From Photobacterium phosphoreum (lineage in GTDB: Bacteria > Pseudomonadota > Gammaproteobacteria > Enterobacterales > Vibrionaceae), in contig NZ_MSCQ01000001.1 of assembly GCF_002954725.1 (NCBI RefSeq), positions 2,070,126-2,122,326 of the forward strand: DNA of 52,201 nucleotides, given 5' to 3'. The translations under genes were made by a program, and so were the position numbers. The stretch's first letter is position 1. Every line of letters begins with the position of its first letter. This document shows, in pieces, positions 47,222-52,201 of this stretch. Under the pieces are notes generated by a model. The model saw only the letters and a list, made by a program, of their open reading frames with translations. It searched no databases and had not been told where the DNA came from.

Positions 47222-48769
47222 ATGAAATTCAAAATTCTTTTAGCAAGTGTGCTTGTTATCGCAGGTTGTCAAACTACAAAAGAGACAACGCAGGTCGATA
47301 CTAACCAACAAAATACTGTCGTTGAGCAACCAATTAATACACCTGTTGTCCCTGTGGCACCTATCGTCAAAAAACCACAGCCCGTCGTCGTTAAGTTAAC
47401 GCCGCAACAACAACAGGATGTTTGGGATCGCATCGCGATGCAGATCACGACTAAAATCCCTAATAACAAACGTGTTCAATATTACCGTAACTGGTATTTA
47501 AATAATCCACGTAACCTTGAAATTATCGCTCAACGTGCTCAACCCTTCTTGTATTACATCACAGAACAAGTTGAAAAACGTGGTATGCCGCTCGAACTCG
47601 CTCTTCTGCCTATCGTAGAAAGCTCATTTGATCCTCACGCTTATTCAAATATGGCAGCGGCTGGACTATGGCAAATCATTCCCGATACTGGACGTCGTTT
47701 TGGTTTAAAGCAAAATAGCTGGTATGACGGCCGCCGTGATGTGGTTAAATCAACCGCAGCTGCGCTAAATTTACTCGAGTACTTAAACAAAAAGTTTGAT
47801 GGTAATTGGCAACAAGCGCTTGCTGCTTATAATACTGGCGAAGGTCGTGTATTTAGTGCGATTCGTAAAAACCGTGAAGCAGGTAAACCGACTGATTATT
47901 GGGCACTCGATCTGCCTAAAGAAACCAGCAGTTATGTGCCGAAACTTTATGCGGTTGCCGATATTATTATGCATCCTAAAAAATATGGCTTTCACATTCC
48001 ACCAATCAGTAATAAGCCAGTTATTGAAGTAGTGAAACCTGGCGTACAAATGGATCTTGCGATTGCAGCAGAATTTGCAGGTATTAGTACTCGTGAACTT
48101 AAAGATCTTAATCCAGCATACCGCCGTGGTGTCACCGCACCCAATGGCCTTAATCATCTGTTATTGCCAATCAAAGATGTTAAGCGTTTTAAACGTGAAT
48201 TAGCGCAGAACCGTAATGCGAGCATCATTACTCACCATCACCGCGTAAAAGCAGGTGAAAGCTTAGGATTAATCGCTAAGCGTTATCACAGCAGCATTAT
48301 AGCAATTCAAAAGATCAATAAACTTAAAACAACTAATATCCGTATTGGTCAATCGCTAACAATTCCAACATCACCAATTTCATTAGTTAATCGTCAGCAT
48401 CGTGCTGCCATTAATGTAGAAGCGCAGCATTATGTGGTGCAATCAGGCGATAGTTTATGGAGTATTGCACGCCAGCATAAAACCAGTATCACTAAACTCA
48501 AGCAACTTAATCGCCTCAGCAAAAATACAATACTGAAAAAAGGACAGCGATTAAAACTCTCAACCGCGGCAGTAACTAAAATAACAGCAACTAAGCACAA
48601 AACGATCATTTATAAAGTCCGTCGAGGTGATAGCTTAAGCGTTATCGCACAACGTTATGATGTATCTGTCGCCGAGATCAAAAAATGGAATAATCTGGCT
48701 AGCAGTAAATACATTAAGCAAGGTCAACAATTAAAGTTAGTTATTGATAAGAGAAAGGTTAAAGCATGA
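47222..48769 (+). CDS. mltD: Membrane-bound lytic murein transglycosylase D (MltD) with three LysM domains
   Basis: Lipoprotein that cuts glycan strands and recycles or remodels the wall. Lipobox VIAGC gives lipidated Cys16. The SLT domain has catalytic Glu133 in LLPIVESSFDPHAYSNMAAAGLWQIIPDTGRRFGL. Three LysM domains follow at about 335-382, 399-446 and 462-510 (HRVKAGESLGLIAKRY, YVVQSGDSLWSIARQH, YKVRRGDSLSVIAQRY). The E. coli enzyme has two, as recalled. The frame is open from 47177, but the signal peptide starts at 47222. 515 residues. The stop overlaps the next start (ATGA). Confidence 0.93.
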   Translation: MKFKILLASVLVIAGCQTTKETTQVDTNQQNTVVEQPINTPVVPVAPIVKKPQPVVVKLTPQQQQDVWDRIAMQITTKIPNNKRVQYYRNWYLNNPRNLEIIAQRAQPFLYYITEQVEKRGMPLELALLPIVESSFDPHAYSNMAAAGLWQIIPDTGRRFGLKQNSWYDGRRDVVKSTAAALNLLEYLNKKFDGNWQQALAAYNTGEGRVFSAIRKNREAGKPTDYWALDLPKETSSYVPKLYAVADIIMHPKKYGFHIPPISNKPVIEVVKPGVQMDLAIAAEFAGISTRELKDLNPAYRRGVTAPNGLNHLLLPIKDVKRFKRELAQNRNASIITHHHRVKAGESLGLIAKRYHSSIIAIQKINKLKTTNIRIGQSLTIPTSPISLVNRQHRAAINVEAQHYVVQSGDSLWSIARQHKTSITKLKQLNRLSKNTILKKGQRLKLSTAAVTKITATKHKTIIYKVRRGDSLSVIAQRYDVSVAEIKKWNNLASSKYIKQGQQLKLVIDKRKVKA

Positions 48770-49455
48770 CGCCATCTAAAAACCCAATCATTGCTATTAT
48801 TGATATCTTTCGTTCGCCAATAGAATGCTTTGCAGCCATCTATGAGCGTCCAAAATGGGCAATTTTACCGTATTTAATGATTTTACTCGGCTCATTTATT
48901 TTATGGGGCAGTTACTTTAATCATGTCGATATGCCATGGCTACAACAAAACATTCAAGCTCAGCTAGGCAACATTGGAGAGAATGTACAACAGTCATGGT
49001 TAACCCGTGAAGTGCTACTTGCGGGCGAGGTATTTAGTGATATAACAGGGCGCACCGTGGTTATTTTTGTACTGGCTTTATGGCTAAAGTTAGCGACTAA
49101 AGGCAGTCAACATCAACATAGCTATGGTAAATGGCTCGCGGCGGTTTGCTTTATTATGCTGCCGTCTTTTATTGGTGATATTGCCAGCTATATTAATATT
49201 GTTTTTAATCATAATAATATTCTGCCTAATGCTGCAGATTTAAATAGTTTTAATGGTCTTCTAAAATTACCAATGAATAATCGCTGGGCAGCGATCGCGA
49301 CGACCATGCCATTATTAGCGCCATGGTACATCGCATTAACTTACGCAGCAGTGAGTGCGTGGACAGATCTTGATCGCGCTAAAGCAATCATTATTGCGGT
49401 ACTTCCTTGGGTACTGACCATTATTATCTGGCCGCTACTGATTATTTCAGCTTAA
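48766..49455 (+). CDS. Yip1-family inner-membrane protein
   Basis: A 229-residue protein with about five hydrophobic segments and a short N-terminal soluble part (IIAIIDIFRSPIECFAAIYERPKWAILPYLMILL) typical of bacterial Yip1-domain proteins; function unknown. The start overlaps the mltD stop (ATGA), so the two are probably co-translated. The last 4 bases overlap the 3' end of yafD on the other strand, with no terminator between. Confidence 0.82.
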   Translation: MTPSKNPIIAIIDIFRSPIECFAAIYERPKWAILPYLMILLGSFILWGSYFNHVDMPWLQQNIQAQLGNIGENVQQSWLTREVLLAGEVFSDITGRTVVIFVLALWLKLATKGSQHQHSYGKWLAAVCFIMLPSFIGDIASYINIVFNHNNILPNAADLNSFNGLLKLPMNNRWAAIATTMPLLAPWYIALTYAAVSAWTDLDRAKAIIIAVLPWVLTIIIWPLLIISA

Positions 49456-50318
49456 TGCATCACCGAATGCGTTAATTTAAACGTGGCCAATAATGGACTA
49501 TGATCAGAAGCATCCGTTTTAGGTGCTTCTGATTTTACCAATTGCAAATCACGATAATAAAGATGATCCAACGGCTTACCTAATACTCGTACTCGCTGAT
49601 CATTATGGTATTTAACTTCTTTCAACCCCAAAGAATGTGCAAATTCATGCACCACTTTAATACGCGCTTTACGCCAAGTATTGAAATCTCCTGCCAATAT
49701 AATCGGCCCTTGATGCTGCTCTAAAACGGCTTTTAAGCTATCTAATTGCTGTTTGTATTCACCTAAACCAATCGCAAAATTAACCCCATGTAAGTTAACG
49801 ACCGCCAATGTTTGTCCGTCTGATAATGAAAACTGTGATAATAATGCCGATTTTGGTAACCGTAGCCATGGCTCCATAGCAAGATAAGCACAGGTTTGAC
49901 GCGATGATACCCGCGATAAATTCATCACCCCTGCTGGCGTATCAAGAAAACGAAATGCATTCGCCATTCTGACTTGCCAATGGTTAGCATCTAAATAAGT
50001 TTTTAGATCGGTATTTAAACTGGCTTCTTGTAATAACACCAAGTCACTTTTTTGAGTAAATGATTCTAATGCTGAGCGCCAATTCGAACGTTGCTGTTTA
50101 TAAATATTCCATACAGCAACCGTGAGCACGCCATTATTATCAAGTGGTGGAGCAATTTCACTCTCAATACAACGATAAGTAAAATGGGGAGCAAAAACTT
50201 CATTTGTCACTTCAGGTTGCATCGTCACATCAAATGATGAATTAAACGCACCTAACCCCAATGCACCAGCCACAACACCTAAGCCAGCAACTACTTTTGT
50301 TTTTGTTCTACGCGCCAT
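49452..50318 (-). CDS. yafD: Endonuclease/exonuclease/phosphatase family protein YafD
   Basis: A protein of the DNase I-like EEP superfamily. There is an N-terminal hydrophobic segment (about 9-28). Catalytic motifs can be placed at AVWNIYKQQRSNWRSAL, LVLLQEASLN (metal-binding Glu), LAGDFNTWRKAR (Asp, Asn), and the C-terminal SDHSPLLATF (Asp, His). The substrate is unknown for YafD. It has 288 residues. In E. coli yafD also lies close to mltD and gloB. Confidence 0.88.
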   Translation of the reverse strand: MARRTKTKVVAGLGVVAGALGLGAFNSSFDVTMQPEVTNEVFAPHFTYRCIESEIAPPLDNNGVLTVAVWNIYKQQRSNWRSALESFTQKSDLVLLQEASLNTDLKTYLDANHWQVRMANAFRFLDTPAGVMNLSRVSSRQTCAYLAMEPWLRLPKSALLSQFSLSDGQTLAVVNLHGVNFAIGLGEYKQQLDSLKAVLEQHQGPIILAGDFNTWRKARIKVVHEFAHSLGLKEVKYHNDQRVRVLGKPLDHLYYRDLQLVKSEAPKTDASDHSPLLATFKLTHSVMH

Positions 50319-50342
50319 AATACAAGCCTACACAGACAAATC

Positions 50343-50363
50343 AGCCCATTAATGTAATGGGCT
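50343..50363. terminator. Perfect hairpin between DUF1904 and yafD
   Basis: AGCCCATTA and TAATGGGCT form a 9-bp stem with a 3-base loop (ATG). On the reverse strand it is followed by GATTTGTC, a poor T tract, so it may terminate the DUF1904 gene weakly. Confidence 0.5.
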
Positions 50364-50415
50364 AATATCATCATAAAATTAAAAATAACCACATCACTAT
50401 AAGAATAAAAACGGC

Positions 50416-50751
50416 TTAATAATGTTTACCGTTATCATAATAAGCTGAAGGCGTCAGGGCAGTAAAAATAACCGCTACGTCTTGATTCGCATCGGCAACA
50501 GCCTTTCTCACTACCGCAGTAATCGTTTCAGCCACAAGATCTTGAATCTCTTGGCCACGATCAAACCAAAATACTTCAACAAAAGGGTAAGCATCAGACA
50601 CTTCACCATCAAATATAAATGATGCCGGTATATGTTCTAATGTGAAGTCTTCACGAGGACACTGCATTATTGGCTGTAAATCATCAACCAATGCCGTTGA
50701 TAAATGCTTTACTGTATCGAATGCGATAGCACGAAAACGAATGTGTGGCAT
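50416..50751 (-). CDS. DUF1904 family protein
   Basis: A 111-residue protein that resembles DUF1904, a small tautomerase-like fold of unknown function. The start MPHIRFRAIAF follows GGGAG and is preferred over an ATG 12 bases upstream. Family features are the N-terminal MPHIRFR strand, the VEVFWFDRGQEIQD block and AVIFTALTPSAYYDNGKHY at the C-terminus. It lies alone between yafD and the tRNA-like array. Confidence 0.8.
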   Translation of the reverse strand: MPHIRFRAIAFDTVKHLSTALVDDLQPIMQCPREDFTLEHIPASFIFDGEVSDAYPFVEVFWFDRGQEIQDLVAETITAVVRKAVADANQDVAVIFTALTPSAYYDNGKHY

Positions 50752-50988
50752 AAAAACTCCCAAAAATTGACTATTTACTCTACCACATTACCACTTTCAC
50801 TCTCTATCCAAGAACTTTTTATTACAAATAAAATGTCTATACGTCAATTAATCTCTGGTATTTAAAACTAGCACTTATCGCTTTGTCATTGTTTATTATG
50901 TTTTTTCACGCGAAATACCGCTATAAAATATTTACCTACTAACAAGCTTAGTATGCTCAAATACCCGCGTCTATGTTGGTGGTTTTTA

Positions 50989-51041
50989 GCGCTGAGTTTC
51001 GGTATGGTGAATCCGCTACTCTGCCAGTTGGAGCTACACCT
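50989..51041 (-). pseudogene. tRNA-Trp-like unit 1 (5' half, type A)
   Basis: D-arm and expanded anticodon arm only; the T-arm and acceptor 3' strand are missing, replaced by unrelated sequence to the left of 50989. The anticodon arm carries two changes against the other units (TTCACC for TTCGCC, AAACTC for AAAATC). It is the array edge farthest from the rRNA genes. Confidence 0.85.
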
Positions 51042-51056
51042 AAATTATATAGACGT

Positions 51057-51091
51057 AAAAAAGCCCCGACATTGCTGTCGAGGCTTTCTTT
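51057..51091 (-). terminator. Terminator type a, between units 2 and 1
   Basis: Reverse-strand stem AGCCTCGACA/TGTCGGGGCT (one T-G pair) followed by T6. Confidence 0.85.
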
Positions 51092-51095
51092 AATA

Positions 51096-51182
51096 TGGCA
51101 GGAGTTACGATATTCGAACGCCCAACACGCGCTGATTTTCGGTATGGCGGAATCCGCTGCTCTGCCAGTTGGAGCTACACCT
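51096..51182 (-). pseudogene. tRNA-Trp-like unit 2 (type A)
   Basis: 87 bases with encoded CCA. The 5' strand AGGTG lacks two G of the tRNA-Trp acceptor (AGGGGTG). The T-arm is changed to GGGCG TTCGAAT ATCGT and the 3' acceptor strand to AACTCCT. The expanded anticodon arm is intact with one extra base. Confidence 0.87.
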
Positions 51183-51197
51183 AAATTATACAAACGT

Positions 51198-51231
51198 AAA
51201 AAAGCCCCGACATTGCTGTCGAGGCTTTCTT
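51198..51231 (-). terminator. Terminator type a, between units 3 and 2
   Basis: Same stem as the copy at 51057-51091, with a T tract on the reverse strand. Confidence 0.87.
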
Positions 51232-51236
51232 GAAGA

Positions 51237-51321
51237 TGACAGGGTGGAGAGATTCGAACTCCCAATACGCGCTGATTTTCGGTATGGCGAATCCGCGGCT
51301 CTACCAATTAACGCTACAAGC
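51237..51321 (-). pseudogene. tRNA-Trp-like unit 3 (type B)
   Basis: The 3' half equals tRNA-Trp (GGGAGTTCGAATCTCTCC), but the terminal CCA reads TCA. The 5' half differs from tRNA-Trp: GCTTGTAGCGTTAATTGGTAGAGC. The D-stem is partly mispaired. The expanded anticodon arm is intact. Confidence 0.85.
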
Positions 51322-51337
51322 ATAAATTACAGATAGT

Positions 51338-51372
51338 AAAAAGGCTCATATCTTTCGATATGAGCCTTCTTT
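51338..51372 (-). terminator. Terminator type b, between units 4 and 3
   Basis: Reverse-strand perfect 12-bp stem AAGGCTCATATC/GATATGAGCCTT with GAAA tetraloop and a T tract. Confidence 0.9.
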
Positions 51373-51376
51373 AAGA

Positions 51377-51462
51377 TGGCAGGGGTGGAGAGATTCGAAC
51401 GCCCAACACGCGCTGATTTTCGGTATGGCGAATCCGCTGCTCTGCCAGTTGGAGCTACACCT
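51377..51462 (-). pseudogene. tRNA-Trp-like unit 4 (type A)
   Basis: 86 bases with CCA and the 3' acceptor strand CACCCCT of tRNA-Trp. The 5' strand lacks two G (AGGTG). The T-stem is disrupted (GGGCG against CTCTC). TATAAT lies just upstream on the reverse strand. Confidence 0.87.
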
Positions 51463-51477
51463 AAATTATATAGACGT

Positions 51478-51511
51478 AAAAAAGCCCCGACATTGCTGTC
51501 GAGGCTTTCTT
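51478..51511 (-). terminator. Terminator type a, between units 5 and 4
   Basis: Stem AGCCTCGACA/TGTCGGGGCT with a T tract on the reverse strand. Confidence 0.87.
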
Positions 51512-51516
51512 GAATA

Positions 51517-51604
51517 TGGCAGGGGTGGAGAGAGATTCGAACTCCCAATACGCGCTGATTTTCGGTATGGCGAATCCGCGGCTCTACCAATTAACGCTAC
51601 AAGC
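51517..51604 (-). pseudogene. tRNA-Trp-like unit 5 (type B)
   Basis: 88 bases, nearly the same as unit 3 but with CCA intact and a 2-base insertion in the T-stem (CTCTCTCC). Its 5' half is GCTTGTAGCGTTAATTGG, shared only with unit 3. Confidence 0.86.
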
Positions 51605-51620
51605 ATAAATTACAGATAGT

Positions 51621-51655
51621 AAAAAGGCTCATATCTTTCGATATGAGCCTTCTTT
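51621..51655 (-). terminator. Terminator type b, between units 6 and 5
   Basis: Identical stem and GAAA tetraloop to the copy at 51338-51372. Confidence 0.9.
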
Positions 51656-51659
51656 AAGA

Positions 51660-51744
51660 TGGCAGGGGTGGGAAATTCGAACGCCCAACACGCACTGATT
51701 TTCGGTATGGCGAATCTGCTGCTCTGCCAGTTACGGCCACACCT
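51660..51744 (-). pseudogene. tRNA-Trp-like unit 6 (type A, divergent)
   Basis: 85 bases, next to the intact tRNA-Trp. The D-arm is altered (GGCCGTAACTGGCAGAGC). In the anticodon stem a G-C pair of the other units is replaced by A-T (GCGGATT to GCAGATT on one side, CAGCGC to CAGTGC on the other), preserving pairing. Confidence 0.86.
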
Positions 51745-51768
51745 AATCTACTACAATAATGCAGACGT

Positions 51769-51803
51769 AAAAAAGCCCCGACATTACTGTCGAGGCTTTC
51801 TTT
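51769..51803 (-). terminator. Terminator after tRNA-Trp (end of the rRNA operon)
   Basis: Reverse-strand stem AGCCTCGACA/TGTCGGGGCT, loop GTAA, then T6. It begins 5 bases past the tRNA-Trp CCA and closes the rRNA operon; the array copies of this terminator look derived from it. Confidence 0.9.
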
Positions 51804-51807
51804 AATA

Positions 51808-51884
51808 TGGCAGGGGTGGAGAGATTCGAACTCCCAACACGCGGATTTGGAATCCGCTGCTCTGCCAGTTGGAGCTACACCCCT
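51808..51884 (-). tRNA. tRNA-Trp (anticodon CCA)
   Basis: 77 bases with acceptor AGGGGTG/CACCCCT, discriminator G and encoded CCA. The anticodon loop TTCCAAA closed by GCGGA/TCCGC gives CCA. All arms pair. It is the last intact RNA gene of the operon and the likely parent of the array. Confidence 0.97.
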
Positions 51885-51920
51885 ATAGTTATTTTAAAGA
51901 CTTAACTATGTCTTAAATAA

Positions 51921-51997
51921 TGGCGGAGTGGACGGGACTCGAACCCGCGACCCCCGGCGTGACAGGCCGGTATTCTAACCAACTGAACTACCACTCC
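51921..51997 (-). tRNA. tRNA-Asp (anticodon GUC)
   Basis: 77 bases, acceptor GGAGTGG/CCACTCC, discriminator G and CCA. The anticodon loop CTGTCAC gives GUC. Asp and Trp tRNAs after 5S are a common end of an rRNA operon in enteric and Vibrio genomes. Confidence 0.97.
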
Positions 51998-52064
51998 GCA
52001 GTGTCTATTCAGCATAAATGCAACTTGTTGTCTCTACCTTAATAAAAAAGTAAAAATGAAATTA

Positions 52065-52184
52065 AAGCCTGGCGATGTCCTACTCTCACATGGGGAGACC
52101 CCACACTACCATCGGCGCTATTACGTTTCACTACTGAGTTCGGCATGGGATCAGGTGGGTCCATAACGCTATGGTCGCCAAGCA
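52065..52184 (-). rRNA. rrf: 5S ribosomal RNA
   Basis: About 120 bases, closely similar to E. coli 5S: reverse-strand CCCATGCCGAACTCAG, GCGCCGATGGTAGTGTGGGG and the terminal TGCTTGGCG/CGCCAGGC pairing. The ends are estimated from E. coli and may be off by 1-3 bases. The rest of the rRNA operon lies beyond the right end of the window. Confidence 0.95.
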
Positions 52185-52201
52185 AATTCTGTTTTATTTA
52201 C

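Larger units (their letters stand above)
50989..51744 (-). repeat. Tandem array of degenerate tRNA-Trp-like units
   Basis: Six units continue in the same direction as 5S, tRNA-Asp and tRNA-Trp, with 3' ends at 51660, 51517, 51377, 51237 and 51096 (spacing 140-143 bases; the sixth is truncated). Every unit resembles tRNA-Trp, but the 7-base anticodon loop is replaced by a longer one containing GCCATACCG, and AG is inserted in the 3' side of the anticodon stem. Two unit types occur: A (5' AGGTGTAGCTCC) and B (5' GCTTGTAGCGTTA). A terminator follows each unit. The acceptor stem is broken in all. Confidence 0.9.

Noticed and set aside
50957..51590. Several long open frames on both strands across the tRNA-like array, with repeated protein segments.
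   Set aside because: The repeats in the proteins simply mirror the tRNA-like units and terminators. There are no ribosome-binding sites, and such translations of tRNA arrays are known false positives.
51237..51604. An intron or group I element inserted in the anticodon loop of tRNA-Trp.
   Set aside because: The extra sequence is only about 9-11 bases, too short for a self-splicing intron, and bacteria lack the tRNA-splicing endonuclease for short introns.
50989..51744. The array units as functional tryptophan or suppressor tRNAs.
   Set aside because: The acceptor 5' strand lacks two G in type A, the 5' half of type B does not pair with CACCCCT, T-stems are damaged in several, and the anticodon loop is far longer than seven bases.
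50989..51803. A CRISPR array, because of regular repeats.
   Set aside because: The repeating units are 85-88 bases and tRNA-like, the spacers are the same terminators over and over, and no cas genes are near.

Overview
The window looks like chromosomal DNA of a marine gammaproteobacterium of the Vibrionaceae, probably a Photobacterium or a close relative. The evidence is gene order and protein similarity recalled from Escherichia coli and Vibrio: ubiF-miaB-ybeZYX-lnt, leuS-lptE-holA, rsfS-rlmH-mrdAB-rlpA-dacA-ybeD-lipBA, dapA-bamC/gcvR-bcp, perM/bepA, uraA/upp/purMN, gmhA/fadE, dnaQ/rnhA, and gloB-mltD. The genus is an inference. Almost everything is core housekeeping DNA; no prophage, insertion sequence or CRISPR array was seen.

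Layout. (1) 1-560: four tRNA genes (Leu-UAG, Gln-UUG, Met, Leu-UAG) closed by a terminator. (2) 685-8528: ubiF (reverse), mtgA, miaB, then ybeZ-ybeY-corC-lnt. (3) 8650-12797: a SYLF-domain protein, a YbeL-type zinc-ribbon protein with an internal duplication, and leuS. (4) 12939-23356: the cell envelope and lipoate block lptE-holA, rsfS-rlmH-mrdA-mrdB-rlpA, dacA, ybeD, lipB-lipA. (5) 23457-31325: dapA-bamC (reverse), gcvR, bcp, perM with a TusA-like gene (reverse), bepA, an ArsC-like gene, a WrbA-like gene and a DUF2069 gene. (6) 31460-36772: DUF2066 (reverse), uraA, upp (reverse), purM-purN under a near-perfect PurR operator. (7) 36848-43058: yafJ-like and gmhA (reverse), a SulP anion transporter placed between gmhA and fadE, and fadE with a FadR-like operator. 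(8) 43116-50751: TIGR03503, dnaQ, rnhA, yafS, gloB, mltD, a Yip1-family gene, yafD and a DUF1904 gene. (9) 50989-52184 (reverse): the tail of an rRNA operon (5S, tRNA-Asp, tRNA-Trp) followed by a degenerate tRNA-like array.

The most unusual structure is that array. Six tRNA-Trp-derived units (five nearly full length, one half) follow the intact tRNA-Trp at a regular spacing of about 140 bp. All carry the same enlarged anticodon arm, and a strong rho-independent terminator lies in every gap between successive genes or units. The acceptor stem is damaged in every copy, so they are unlikely to work as tRNAs. The expanded arm is preserved and one copy carries a compensatory base-pair change. They may be decaying duplicates or a family of small tRNA-like RNAs; the sequence alone does not decide.

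Functional themes. Peptidoglycan and envelope assembly dominate: mtgA, mrdA/mrdB, rlpA, dacA, mltD, lnt, lptE, bamC, bepA and gmhA. Translation and RNA quality control come next: miaB, ybeZ/ybeY, rsfS, rlmH, leuS and tRNAs. Lipoate synthesis, nucleotide salvage and synthesis, fatty-acid oxidation and replication fidelity complete the set.
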